A stretch of 64,000 nucleotides of DNA from Camellia lanceoleosa (GCA_025200525.1 CM045762.1:102822682-102886681), one strand, 5' to 3'; positions 34,561 to 46,958 are shown, counted from the first letter of the stretch. A program made the numbers and translations. Notes: a model not told the origin generated them from the sequence alone.

Positions 34561-35646
34561 CTTCTTTGATCTTGAGAGCCCAATCCGGCGGATCATACGA
34601 GCTTACCTTGATAGGTCGGGCCCGGGGTCAAGGGGATCGATCTTTGTACAATCTCGGGATCGATTCGGGCATGTCTTCGTAGGACCGCGAAAACATCTTT
34701 GAAATCTTTTAATAAGCGACTAAGCGCTCGCGTTCCTCGAAGACAACGTGGACCCGATCTGGACGGTAGCGGGTCCTCCTCGATCTAATATTCTGAAATG
34801 ATTTCATCCGTTAAAGGCTTAACAAATCTCTCTTGCTCTTGCTCAATTAAGCGTTGTAAAAGCGGAGCACTTCGTCCTCGTCGTTTTGATCAAAGTTTCG
34901 AAAGTCTGAGTTAATGCTATAAATTCGGGGCACAGTAAAGTACTGGGAAACCACACTCACCTCATTCACATTAAGTTCATCCAAATCGTCAGATTCGCCG
35001 GTTCTAGACTCAAATGAAAAAGAAAAAACGACTGGACAAGACTCGGCATCGGGTTAACATCGAAGTGCAGACTTCGGACTCGGTCGGTGGAACTGATTCC
35101 GACTCACAAGACTTCGGTGGAATCGATTCGGCTCACTACTGACCGGAAGCTAACTGGATAAGAATCCTCCTCGTCTTGCCAAATGAGAGAGGTGCGATCG
35201 ATCGTCCAAGATAGGCTGTTGGTTGGCCGCCGTTTCATCTCAATCACGGAAACGGCGTTATTCCCCAAGCAATCACAGTCGTCGGAGGATCGAGAGAGAC
35301 ATGCAGCGCTACCCCCACTTCAATTGATTGCCCTCGGGACTCCTTTGCCTCATTACCTTTCGATCTCGGTTGTTGGAGTGCATGCGCTCTTGACAACGTC
35401 ATCCGGATAGTTGCGGTCGAAAGATTTGAAACACAATGCAGCGCTTCCTCCGCGTTCAACCATGGTTACGGAAGCGCAAATGGAAAATCTTCCCCCTCCG
35501 GACGAAGCGTCCGTTCGAGTACCAGATGGGCCTATGCATTAGATCAAAAGGCTTCCCGGACTGCCATACAACCTGCCTGTCATTTCCTTTCCTTTCCTCG
35601 TCCGATCTTCTTTGGTAGGCGGATAACCTAATCCAAGGTATGTGGA
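34561..35646 (-). other. Pol linker between protease and RT
   Basis: No domain is recognised. It sits where Tat elements carry a poorly conserved acidic linker. Plus-strand frames of 60-90 codons here show no motif and are read as shadows. Confidence 0.45.
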
Positions 35647-36581
35647 TTATGTGGCACTTGCCATTTGCGACACCTTTCGGCCGCTTCTTCCCAATCCCAT
35701 CCGAGGATATCTTTGTAGCTTGTTCATGAGGTAGGCGGCTTGGACGACATACAAACCTTCATTCACGACCATTATGTTTTGTACCACGGGCCTCGGCCAA
35801 AGTAAATCTGATATAAACATATCCTCCATGCGTGTTCAATCTCCGGGTGGCGTAGATACCTCCGGAGGGATGGATTGATGAGTTCCCAAAAACAATGGCT
35901 ACTCCTTTCCAAAGGGGTATTTCACCATTTGATGTAGAGTAGATGAGGCGGCCTTCACGATGCAACGAGTGCGCCCCAAAAGCATGTTAAAAGATGCGGG
36001 GACCTCCAAGACATGAAAATCTACTTCGTGTTGCCCGGGCCCAATCTTGGTTTGGATTTTCTTGTCCCGGGACATCCACCTTTCGTATTATCATACGCTC
36101 TGATTACTTGAGTAGTCGATTGTGAAGTCATGAGCTTTAACCCAATTGCATAGGCCGTTACGGCGGACAAACATTGATAAGCGGATCCGGTGTCAACAAG
36201 CACCACCGGAATCCATTTGTCCTGCATTCTCTGAGAGATGTAGAAGTGCATTATGGTCCACGCCCTCGGTGGCAATTCTTTGTCCGTAAAGGTCAATCTT
36301 GAGGAACCTCCTCCCGGGAAGACCAAACCAACTAGTTGTTCCGGCGTAGTTTCGATGGAAAGTTTCGCTCTGTCCATGGCAGATAAGACAGCCTGCCGGT
36401 GCACCCTCGAAGCCATAAGCAGTCCCCAAATGGAGATGTCTGCTTGTATTTTCTTTAGCTGCTTCAGTACAGCCTCTTCTTCCACTTGCTTCTCTTTCTG
36501 TTTCTCTGCCTCCTTATCTTTCCCTGATGCCTCGGGTTGATCAAGGTGTGGGGGCTTGAAATACCGCCCACTTCTAGTCAT
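35647..36581 (-). pseudogene. pro: Aspartic protease of Tat-like element (broken)
   Basis: An open stretch at 36021-36581 on the minus strand begins MTRSGRYFKPPHL, a usual Tat protease leader. It has a Lys/Glu-rich coiled region (KDKEAEKQKEKQVEEEA), then FTDKELPPRAWT and the active site VLVDTGSAYQC. A continuation at about 35965-35760 (LIYSTSNGEIPLWKG) looks like the domain end after a frame break. The enzyme would process the Gag-Pol polyprotein. A base loss seems to change the usual PPEGxxHN text to PPRAWTIMH, because the adjacent frame reads EGVDHNALL. Confidence 0.85.
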
Positions 36582-39150
36582 ATGGTCTACCTCCTCGAGG
36601 TACCAGTCTTGTCCAGGTTGGCCACACCGATCTTAAATGCATGTGGGCAAGATACAAGTCGTCATCTTCCCACCACATTCCATTAGCGTCTAGCAGACAT
36701 CTGTCTGGTTCTGGTAAGTTTACGCTCTCAGCGTTTTCATTCCGCATGCTCACAGCATGTTCAGTCTTCGTGCCCGCAGCACTCTCAACTTCCTCGTGAT
36801 TCTTTGCTTTTCGGGCTCTCTCAGAATCCCATCTTTTCCCTTGTTCCTCCAACAATAACTGTGCGGTTCTCAAAATGTTTCGTTCCTGAGCGAAATTCTT
36901 AAATCTGGCGCTCTCGGCAATGTCTGGTCCTCGGCCCTTAGGCCACAAATGGTACAATATCGGTGATCATCCAACCAAGCGACCTGGCGACTCCTCATCT
37001 TGAACGGTTAATCGATGCATCCCGATTCTGCTCGTAGGATTGAAGGTTGGCGAAGTCCTTTTCCGTAGTCAAATCATCCCCGCCGATTCAAGCTTGTCCC
37101 CGGATCATACACAACTTCGGCCTCTTGACAACCCCATACTCGGTTTAGGCGGCTCATTGACAAGATATAACCACTCGGATCATAAGCTCTGCCCGGTGAA
37201 TTCTCGAGATAGCTCCACCCAGATTCATGATTACGCTTTCCTCGAAGCTTTGCCCGTTCCATGTTCGATGGTCACCACCTTTGGCTCGGGTTGGTGGGGA
37301 GGTGTCAACACGCACAAGTCGATCTTTGTCGGGAAGGAACACCTCGGCTTGGGTAGGTGGGTGGGAGTTATGTGAATCTTGGGATCGAATCGCCCCGGTG
37401 TGGATAAGGTTGATTCTTTTTGGTGGATCTTGGTTGTGTTTGGGGAGTGGGTTGTTTGTGACGTTGGGTCCTTGGGGAGGTAGGATGATATTTTTGTCGA
37501 TAAGGTCTGAACCTCATGGCCTTGACTGTAGCATTGGTCGGTGTCATGACCATCTTTGTTGGTGGTATTGGCAATATTTGTGGGTTATGGGAAGGGGGAG
37601 TGGATTGGTAGAGGCCTCGGTTCCAAGGGTTTGGTGCCTTCGACTAGAACCAGGGACTTTAGACAAAGGCATATAGAGTGGGGAGAAGGTTCGTTGACCC
37701 ACAGGTTGGTATCTTGGGGCTTGATTCTGCTCCCGGAGGCATCGAGAAAAAGGTGTGGCATGGGCCTTGGTTGGGAAGGGGATTGGTGGTGACCATTCCG
37801 ACCTCTGAAGTTCTTGTATTGGCGAGCCACTCGGGCTGCATTGGTATTAGATTAAGCGTTCTTGAGTGATCCGATCTTGGTCAAAGCAGACCTGTTTCAT
37901 TGCATCCTCTATCTGCATCCCCATATCATACCGTCTGCGAAGGTGGGGAAAGGGATCAAGATCATCTTCTTCATTAATGCGTTTGGAGATGCGCACAATC
38001 ATCGAATTTGATCTCTATCGGTTGGCCTCAAGGTCATCATCGATGCCTTGGCTCTCCGCCGGGTGTGAAATCGAAAAAAGACTCTTTAGGCTCACCTCGT
38101 CGTCTCGAGATCACGAGTCGTGACCTCGATTTGCGTGTTGTATGAATATTGTGCAAGGAAGGCCTCGACCATCTCATCGGTTGTTTTCACATCATCATCG
38201 AGTTTTGAGTACCAAGTGGATGCCACACGGCGAGTTCGGACCGAACAAAGAGAGCTTTTGCGGTCGGGTTAGGCCCGTGGTCTTAAGGCGTCGAGAACAA
38301 CCGGAGGTGGACCATAGGATCCTCGGACCCATCAAAGCGATCGATGGGGCATTTTAAATCTGTCGAGGCGAGTCACGGCCACATCGATATAGCCGTCTTC
38401 GATATTTGGGATGGCCTTAGCCTTGAGACTTCTTAAAACTTCTCCAACTTGCTCAATTTGGTATGCGGTCTACCTCGAACTCAAATGGAGAGTCCGGGTG
38501 CTTAGGGGTAATGTTTTTGGACAGTTGTGGTAGAAGCGGGGGCGGAGCCAGCCCCGTTGGATGACCTGTGTCCTCTTGGGTGTTTTGTGGGTTGGGCAGA
38601 GCATTTTGTGGATTTGGGAGGGTATTCTGGGCAGCCTGGGCATTTTGAGGGTTTGGAGGGGCATTCTGGCCAGCAGGTAGTTGTTCAGGTAATGGGGCCC
38701 CGGGTGGAGGAGGAACCTGATTTGAAGCAGACGCCGCGTTCTGCTGTAATCTGGTGATCAACTTTCGGTGTTGGGCCATAACGGCTTTGTTATGCAGAAA
38801 ATTCCGCCTGGCGGATAGCATCATCTTGCATTTGCTTCATGCTTTCAGCCATCTGGCGCATCATCGCCTCTATTGTTGGATTCTGTTGTTCCATCTGAAA
38901 AACTGGCAAGGGTGTCTCTATAGCAGAAATGGGAATCTCAACCCGACTATCTGTCTCTAAAGTAGGCTTTGTACCAATAATCTCTTGCTCGATGGATTGC
39001 GTTTCCTCGGTCTCCTTCTAAAAGCGGGGTAGCGAATGGAACCTTTGGATGTCCGTCAACTAGATCCTCGGATCGGTTGGTCGGCGACCTCGTGTCAGTT
39101 AGGGGGGTATCGGCGGGTTCGGAAGCAATTGTGCTACAAAACTGTCCTAG
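36582..39150 (-). pseudogene. gag: gag of Tat-like element (broken)
   Basis: The minus strand reads from about 39130 (SEPADTPLTDTRSP) through ETEETQSIEQEIIGTKPTLE to MEQQNPTIEAMMRQMAES (ATG at 38894), then a Pro/Asn/Gln repeat region (NPQNA units, 38700-38560). The retrotransposon gag domain follows at about 38250-38100: ASTWYSKLDDDV, MVEAFLAQYSYNTQIEV, TTRDLE. A charged segment (ILRTAQLLLEEQGKRWD, 36870-36820) precedes the protease. No clear zinc knuckle is seen. The true start is uncertain because a stop separates the first block from ATG 38894. Gag would build the particle that packages the RNA. Confidence 0.8.
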
Positions 39151-39199
39151 CAAAGGATAAATAAAAGCGAAAAAGAAATAAATAACCCGAGAAATAAAG

Positions 39200-39355
39200 C
39201 AGGCAGCATAACGGCTTAATTTGAATACACCACACACGATCGGGTATACAAGCAGGCGACATAACGGCTTAAATTGAATACACCACACAGTTGGGTATAC
39301 AAGCAGGCGGCATAACGGCTTGAATTGAATACACCACACGATCGGGTATACAACA
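39200..39355. repeat. Three-copy ~53-bp repeat upstream of gag
   Basis: Three copies of GCATAACGGCTTAA-TTGAATACACCACAC-GATCGGGTATACAAGCAGGC, with the anchor ACGGCTT at 39211, 39264 and about 39316. It lies in the untranslated leader of the element. Confidence 0.88.
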
Positions 39356-39359
39356 ACAC

Positions 39360-39993
39360 CACAGTTGGTAAAATTTGGTTATACATCCTCAAATCTTGGT
39401 CAATATTCTGTATCAACATTACGATAAAGCTGAATCGATATCCGCGGACAATTGATTCCCAAATCTTTGGATAATGCCCGCAGACTGATTCCCAAATTCA
39501 AAAGCGATGCCCGAACTGATGCCCAAACTTATCTTGACACATGCATTCCTGTGAGGCACACTCTAACAAGCACATAGCGAGATAAGTGAGAGCCAAAACA
39601 CCCTATGTTGGGGTAGGGTTTCCCTGTCCTATTTTGTCGGGAACTAGGGTTTCACTACGCTGCAATGACTTCAAACAACCTATAAGCGGGTAAGCAACTT
39701 TGTCCTAGTTTGGAATGGTCACTATGGATCGAATATGCACTAGGTCGAATGGTCAAAAAGGGTGCCCTAAAAGCAAGGTTTGTGTTCCCATCTTTGGCGA
39801 GAGCAAGTAAGCAAGCCTTATGGACATGCCTTGACAAGACAAGCCTCGGGCAAACCGCTCGGGGAATAGCGGATGGCAAACCACGGTGTCCTAGCGCACC
39901 AATGCAAATGCAATGCAAAGAAACACACAAATGTAGTCAAAACCGGATATCAAGAGTTCGAGTCAAGTTCTCTAAATCCCAATGATCGCGAAG
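39360..39993 (-). other. 5' leader of the Tat-like element
   Basis: No gene. This is the region just inside the 5' LTR, where the primer-binding site should lie. Reading on the minus strand from 39993, I do not see a clear TGG-initial primer site next to the LTR, so the primer tRNA is not assigned. A GATTCCCAAA(T)C repeat occurs at 39450-39530. Confidence 0.45.
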
Positions 39994-41399
39994 CGTAACA
40001 ACGCCCATGAGGACCTCGCTTCAGCTCGGACTCGATTTTGTGTTGCGGTTCTCAATCTCGAACCAAAGAGTCCAAATCCGGCAAATCGTTTTGAAGGAAA
40101 AGCAGATTTTTGAAAAGAAGTGCCAAACATGGATTTGCTTTGCGGATAATGATCGCCACCTAAATATTTTAAAATGGGAAATTTAGGAAACCACGACTCG
40201 GTGCCAAAAGGCCACGTGTCGTCATCACCAAAGTTGGCTCGGGAACTTGGAGTGCGATTAGGGAAGGTCACATCGTGAGCACCCCCTCGCCGGTCAAAAG
40301 GCGCCTCTACTAATCATGATATCGATTTTGAAAAACATTGTATGCTCTTATTCCGATTATTAGCCTAGGATTACTATGTGATGCTCATGACAAACAAGTA
40401 TAAATGGGCCGTCTGAATTGGAACAAAACATTTCATGTTTGTTTGTGAAAGGTGGTTTGCTACCCGCAGTAGGCTTAAAATCTGATTTTGCCACAATCTA
40501 GTGGGCTTAACAAACAATCGATGAATTGCTCCAATTCAAATAACCCAACCTCCACCCACAGGCATTCAAAGGCGGTTATATCACATAAGCATTTAGCCTC
40601 ATGGTAAGCATGCTATCATGGCAACACTCACGCATGCAAGGATGCTAAAGCATAAAACTCACAGTACTCCAAGCCAAACCAGAAAATGATTAGAAATCAT
40701 GCATGATCCTAAAATATACAGAATGCCTAATGCAACACATGCAAAAATGCAACTATAGCAGGCTCGGCTATTCTAGAGATGGCATATGAAATGCAACGGC
40801 TAACATGTATTCAACCTTAGAATTGAAATACAAATGCAGTTTGTATGATCTTGAGCCCGATGCATGTCTGAGATGAATGATGCAAACATCTTTGTCATAC
40901 TATATGCTAATTGAAGTATGCCCTATATCTAACCATTCAAAGCGGGTAAATAAAAGGGAGAAAGAAATGGGGGTTGGAAGACATACATCACACTCACCCA
41001 CCCTTATTACATTTATGCCCTCAGAGGGTCGAATAAATATCTGATCGAATAAAAGAATATCTGATCAGGAAATAAATATACAAATTCTAATTAGTTAACA
41101 AGTTAAATACAAATGAATTAAAACTGGCGTGCAAGCGAGCGCCGCTTCGATAGATGATGTATCTTTGGGCGCGGGAAATCCATGGAATGCTGATTAGCCT
41201 CTGTTTGCAATATTCCTCGAATTGCGTATTTGGACTCGAAAAGTTGCTAAACTTCAATTTTTCTTTGCAGAGGCGGGAAGCGGTGTATTTCCCAAATATA
41301 TGCATGTCTCGACCCTCGCGCCACCAATCACGCATATCGATGCTTGATGGCCGAGGAGCAAATCTGCACAACCCAATATTGGGATGAATACATATGAAT

Positions 41400-42090
41400 G
41401 CTACGAAAAAAGGGATGCCTCGTCTGGCGTGCACGCACGCAAATAGGCGATCTTTGATGAAAATCGGATAAAACCGAAGTGCCTCGAAGTGCGTGCCTGG
41501 TAGCGCAAAGCGAAACGAAACCAAAATGGAGATCGAGATAAAAGCTGGAGTGCCTCGAAATGCGCATACACGCAGACGCAAACCGGCGATGATGTCGATG
41601 CAAAATCGGATAAAACCGAAGTGCCTTGAAATCGTGCACGGACCGCATAAGCGGCGATGATGTAATGAGAAAGCGGATAAAACCAACGTGCCTCGAAACG
41701 CGTGCCTGGTAGCGCCGTCGGCGATGATGAAAGAATGAAAATCGGGTAAAACCGAAGTGCCTCGAAGTCGTGCCTGGTAGCGCCGTCGAACGATAATGAA
41801 AGAGAAAATCGGATAAAACCGAAGTGCCTCGAAGTGCGTGCCGCGAGCGCCGTCGGCGATGATGAAAGAATGAAAATCGGATAAAACCGAAGTGCCTCGA
41901 AGTCGTGCCTGGTAGCGCCAAATCGAGGCGATGATGAAAGGAGAAAATCGGATAAGACCGAAGTGCCTCGAAGTGTGCCGCGCGCTCGTCGGCGATGATG
42001 AAAGGAGAAAATCGGATAAGACGAAGTGCCTCGAAAGCAGCGTGCCGCCGTAGCGTCGAGGGGATGATGAAATGCAATGAAATGGCATAC
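41400..42090. repeat. Tandem array of ~70-bp units in 5' LTR
   Basis: Counterpart of 21560-22230. The GTGCCTCGAA anchor occurs about nine times, with AAAATCGGATAAAACCGAA before it and GCGATGATGAAA after it. The variable part between anchors is scrambled relative to the other LTR (several units have CCTGGTAGCGCC). The 333- and 319-codon minus-strand frames are repeat artefacts. Confidence 0.9.
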
Positions 42091-43533
42091 GGAATGCCGG
42101 GATGGACTTACACCAACATGGGAGAGCCTCAGCTCACTCACATAGGAGGCCGTCGGGTAAAAATAAACCTGCCTCGAAACGCGCGCCCGCGGACACGCAA
42201 ATCGAGGCAATGGCATACAAGCATGAAAATGCGAATTGGGCTTACGCCAACATGAGAGGGCCTCAACCACACTCACATAGGCTGCCGTCGGATAAAAAAG
42301 AAGTGCCTCGAAGTGCGTGCCCATTGGCACGCAAACCGAGGCAATGCAAAAATGATGCAAATGTCATGGGAAATGATATGCAAGCATGGTAATGGAATTT
42401 CAGCACCTAAATAAAGGGGAAAACAGCCCCGAAACAAATCGAAACGACACCCGAAGCATGCATTCATCCCGAAAGTACGAAATTAAGCCCCGAAATGGCC
42501 TATAGCCATGCTATACATGCAAAATATGATCATGGCAGCAAGAACAGCAGCAAGGCAGTCCCAAATATGGCATTTTTTCAGTAATAGACATGGCCAAAAT
42601 GCAAGCATAGATATGACAACAAAAGCTCGCAAGAATACGGTAAAAGAGAGGATTTTCAAAGCAAGTAGTATATAGAAAATTCAAATAGAAAAAATTTATT
42701 CTACAACATTAAAGAGGACCCAAAAATAAGCATATATGCAGAAGATGGCAGCCTCTAAATCATAAGACAAACATGCTAGAAATGGAGGGCAAAATGGAGC
42801 CACAAAAGGGTATAACATAAGACATGCAATCTATACATCAAATGACCAAACCTTCTTCATAAAAAATGTAAAGGGGGTCAAAATAAGACTAAAACCAGTA
42901 GGGGTCGAAGTCCCAAAAACAAACACAAATAGGTCAAAAATTGCATACAAAATATGGCCTACTTGATGAAATTGAAGGAAGTGATAGATACAAAGGCCAA
43001 ATGAAGTTGAGCCTATCTACAATGTTGTAGAGAGGCTCATTTTAAGCACAAAATAAGTAGGGGTCGGACCCCCAAAAACCAACACAAATAGGTCAATTTT
43101 AGCATGCAAAAATGTTACCAACTTGAAGAATATTGAAGGAACCAGTGTATACAAACACCAAATGAGGTTGAGCCCTTCTACAAAGTTGTAGAGGGGCTCA
43201 TTTTAAGCACAAAAGCAGTATGGGTCGGAGCCCCAATTCTCAACCAATTAAAGTATAGAAAAGGATCAAGAAAATGCCCTAAAAGTTGGTTTTGAGGACT
43301 TACCCTTGAAGACTTGTCTTTCTTTGATTCTTGGCTCTGATTTGTAGCTTCTCAACCTCTGAAATTCACCTCCTTGCTGCTGAAGTGATGGTAGGGATGG
43401 TGAGGCTAGGTGTTGATGAAGGAATGGCCTTGACACTTGAAGCTTTTTGGAGTTTAAAGCTATGAAAATGAGGGAATTTGGTTAAGTGTTCTTGAGACCA
43501 AAATTTCTAACCTTGAAGAAGGAGGGAGGCCTT

Positions 43534-43540
43534 CAAATAG
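43534..43540 (-). promoter_or_regulatory. TATA-like box of 5' LTR
   Basis: The minus strand reads CTATTTGAAGGCCTCCC, then GGTTAGAAATTTTGG, as in the other LTR at 23667. It lies about 1.45 kb inside the LTR and 150-200 bp after the GGCCGGCC cluster. This is the best candidate for the gag-pol promoter. Confidence 0.5.
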
Positions 43541-44986
43541 GCAAGAAGATGGGGTGTAAAAGGGAGGAAAGCATCCAATCTTTCCCTCTGAAATATCCCC
43601 GGTGAGGAGACACTTTGAGCAATTTGGGCAATTTGGAGCAATTTGGAAGCGGTCCGCGGGAGTTTTTGCTCAAGGTGGCCGGCGCCACCACCCACCATGG
43701 CCGGCCACCACCTCCTATGGCCGGCCACCTCAAAAATCAACTTCAAAATTTCGGCCGACCACCATACAAGAGTGTCCTCCCATGTGTGTAGAATAAGGCC
43801 CTGTGGTCTAATTTGGCAACACCGAACCAGAGTCACAACATAGAGCTTGAAGGAGAGGCCCAAAATGAAAGGCACAATTTGGCCGACCACCATACCAAAG
43901 TGTCCTCCTAGATGTGTGCAACAAGGTTCCAAGGCCGAAATTGGCAACACCGGCGAGTCACAACATAGAGCTTGAAGGAGGCCCAAAAATGAAACTCACG
44001 GTTTACGGCCGACCACCAGTTAGTAGGGTCCTCCAGGTCCCTCATCAGATATGTAACTTTGGTTGGAAGAAAATACCCCCAAGGTGTTCAACATTGGCCG
44101 AAGTGAGCAAAAGCGGGCTCGGGAGGCGAAGCTGGTTATCTGGGATAATTGCTGGCCTCCACCCCCGATGATCTTCTGATGTTGAAGCAGGTACCCAAGT
44201 TTGAACAAAACTAATGAGAAATGAGCGTTGGGGCCAAAAGCAAATCGGGATCAAAATGAAATTTGCGGTGCGGAAGTGGTGTTCGGCGAAGTGGGTATCC
44301 GCGACCCCAGTGTCCTCTGGAATGACAAAAGCAGTACCGCCAAAAATCGGAGAAGATGGATCTGAAATGAATGCTCGGGACCAAAACCGCTCGGTTTGGG
44401 GTCCGAAACCGCTATGAGCACCGAAAGTGGCATCTGACCCGCGAAGTGGGCATCGGGGGCCCAGGTTCCTCGAAATATTAAAAGCAGGTCTCGCCAAAAC
44501 CGGAGAAGGCTGATGCAAAATGAATGCTCGGGACCAAAACCGCTCGGTTTGGGGTCCCGAAAATGGGTCGCCGGGCACCGGAAGTGGTGTTCGGCTGCGA
44601 AGTGGGCATCAGGGGCCCCAAGGTTTCTCGAAATGATAAAACAGAGGTTCCTGCCAGAAACCGGAGAAGTCGGAGATGGTTGGGCGGTCCCGAGCCGAGG
44701 CACCTGACCCTAGGAAACGCCAGCAGGCAAAAATGGCCTCTGACCCACGAAAAAGTAGCCCACGGCCAGGAGATAGTCTACAAGACCCTCCCTTCCCTCG
44801 AAAGAAAAGCAGAGAAAACCAAGCACTGGTTATGGCAAAACCGAGACAAGGTAGAAAAAGGGTTCGAGTCGGGAGGCGGGCGACGCGCGACTCTGAAACT
44901 CTTGAGCAAGCACATGATGCAACATCACCGAGCACTCAACCGGTGACGTCTGAGTCTTAAGGTCGGTCAAAAATGGGGTGTCTACA

Positions 44987-44991
44987 CTATG
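44987..44991. repeat. Target site duplication, right copy (CTATG)
   Basis: Exact partner of 20076-20080. Confidence 0.9.
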
Positions 44992-45642
44992 TCTAGCATG
45001 CTACCATGAATCTATATACTTACTTGAGATATCTCTGTGATTGTCCACTGACTGGAGGCTATTTTGCCTAAGTTGGAATGGTTTTGATCTCTATGCATGT
45101 GAACAATTCTTTTTTTCAAGTTGCACATTTTCAAACTCTTTTCTAATCACATAAGATCAAAGTATTCCAAAGTTGGTAATTTAGTCTATACTTGTTTGCC
45201 TCACTTAGTAAAGTTAGCATTAATAATTGAAACCTAAGCATATTTTGGTAATGAATCTCATATCAAGAATTAGTAGAGGCCGATATTTGATTGGGTGAGC
45301 GGGGGTGCTCAATTCATAACTTTCCCTCCTTATACCTATGTTCCCGAGCTGAGACACTTTGGTTGTGATAGACATGAGTTTCCTAGTTTCCCCAAAAGAT
45401 TAGGTAGAGACTCTGAGTCTAATGATGTGGTCCTTGTTTGGCATTTCTTGTGATTAGTGGATTTTCAATGGATTTTCCAGATTTGGACCAACACTTGCTT
45501 TACATTGCACATTTGCAAACCAGAAGAGAGTGAACTGTCGGGTGGACCGTATACCCTCCAGATCCCATAATGTGGCAAGAGATTGGCCATGTGGCAAGGG
45601 ATTAATGACATGATAGGCATGTGGCATGACAACGACACTACA
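44987..45642 (+). mobile_element. Older Tat-like LTR, right part
   Basis: This resumes the LTR interrupted at 20080. It follows the solo LTR from about 8105 onward: AGTCTATACTTGT, AGTAGAGGCCGAT(A)TTTGATTGGGTGAGC, GGGGGTGCTCAATT, TTCCCGAGC(T)GAGACA, and TCCAGATTTGGAC. It probably ends at GACACTACA (45642), though the last ~80 bp diverge and the matching LTR start was not found. Confidence 0.7.
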
Positions 45643-46260
45643 GGAATAATGGGACTAAGCGATGATGTGGCAGCCGTAATTCCATTTAATTAAATTAATT
45701 AAATGGATAACGGAAAATATTAGGTCAGCCCAACTGTTCCTAAAAAGTAGGAAGTGGTTGAAGCCTATGTCCTACAATGGTGCTGGAAGTTAGTCCATAT
45801 TCCTAATTAGTTGTTAAGTCAAAGTATATGTGGAGATTAAATTGGAACTTAGTAAGCCACATGGCAACCATATGATGGAATATTATGCATATATAGTTGT
45901 TGGTGATCTCTAACGAGTTAGATAACGTTCAATTTATATTTTTTTAGTATCAATTTGGAAATTTTCTTAGTATGCTTGTGGATTTGAGTATTATTTAGAG
46001 ATGGATTGATAAGAATTTCTAAATTGTCTAATCACATTGTCATTATGATTATAGTTTTTATTTTCGATTTTGACTTCGTGAGGCCACTTGATAATTTTTG
46101 TGTTTTAATTATTCTTGGGTCTTGAGTGTTACATCTGTATATAAATTTAGTTTTTATGATTATTTCGTACTCTAGTCTCACTTAGTGAATTATTTTAAAT
46201 TATTAAATTTTATTCTTTTTTAATCTAATTGATTGAATCATGATTCGTTTGTAATTGCCA

Positions 46261-46301
<41 letters not shown>

Positions 46302-46958
46302 GAGAGAGTTACAAATAGTTATCGTGTGTACCATCAAACGAAATATATATTTTGTGGTGAGAAAAATTATATCATTTTATCATTTATATTACAAAATATT
46401 ATAGCGTTGTTAAAATATATTTTTAATTGATATATATATATATTATGAAAAACAGAGGCATACCCACGTGGGCTGCCCCCTCCCCCTTACTTCTATTCTC
46501 TAACTTTTATTTCTTCTTCTTTAACAAAGAGTCTGCTCTCTCTCTCTCTCTCTCAACCTTAGACAAAATCCTTCAATCTTGGACCATAAATCCTTCAATC
46601 TTGGACCATCATAGCTAAATCTTAGCATAGTTCTTAAATTCAAATAGTAGAGCGCATGAGAGTGTGATTTCAATTAAAAAAGATCATGAATTTGACAAAG
46701 TTGATTTTCAGTCCTTTTGCTTCCTTTAGCTACTAATTTGAGGTAGAGATTTTCTTACCATTATATATATGTTTTAGCATGATTATGTGGTATCTTACTA
46801 CTTATTATGATTTGAGAAATGAGTATTTTGATTATTTATGGTGTAATGCATAAATGGGGATTAACTCTAAATTTTTGAATGATTTTTAAATTGGTGTTGA
46901 ATATATGACTGTGAAAATTTGAATTTGTGAAAAGAGAATTTAAATTGAGGAAACCCTA
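45643..46958. other. No gene; AT-rich spacer
   Basis: AT-rich, with an ATT microsatellite, a short TA run at 46430-46445, a TC run at 46535-46552 and a CTTCAATCTTGGACCAT duplication at 46569-46610. No coding domain. Confidence 0.6.
46261..46298. repeat. (ATT)n microsatellite
   Basis: Twelve perfect ATT units. Confidence 0.97.

Larger units (their letters stand above)
20081..44986 (-). mobile_element. Complete 24.9-kb Tat/Ogre-like retrotransposon
   Basis: Full Ty3/gypsy element in minus orientation, 24906 bp, with TG...CA ends, 5-kb LTRs and a perfect 5-bp duplication CTATG. On the minus strand the order is 5' LTR, leader, gag, protease, RT, RNase H, a second RNase H, integrase, then about 6.5 kb of extra sequence, polypurine tract and 3' LTR. 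Large size, dual RNase H and an extra gene between integrase and 3' LTR are features of the Tat lineage. The extra gene lies on the opposite strand and has plant mobile domain motifs. It is inserted in an older LTR of its own family. All frames are broken by small indels, some of which may be sequencing errors. The exact Tat sublineage is not settled; no sense ORF upstream of gag is seen, unlike classical Ogre. Confidence 0.92.
39994..44986 (-). mobile_element. 5' LTR of the 24.9-kb element
   Basis: 4993 bp. The plus-strand left edge reads CGTAACAACGCCC (the expected TG is altered to CG) and the right edge ends GTCAAAAATGGGGTGTCTACA. It is collinear with 20081-25103. It contains the ~70-bp tandem array, a TATA-like box and GGCCGGCC clusters at about 43675-43735. 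Transcription would start here and run leftward. Confidence 0.88.

Noticed and set aside
37227..37676. 149-codon plus-strand frame
   Set aside because: It is antisense to the gag tail of the minus-strand element, is Gly/Trp/Leu-rich and shows no domain.
46427..46618. 63-codon frame with aromatic run
   Set aside because: Low-complexity translation of T-rich and TC-repeat sequence.
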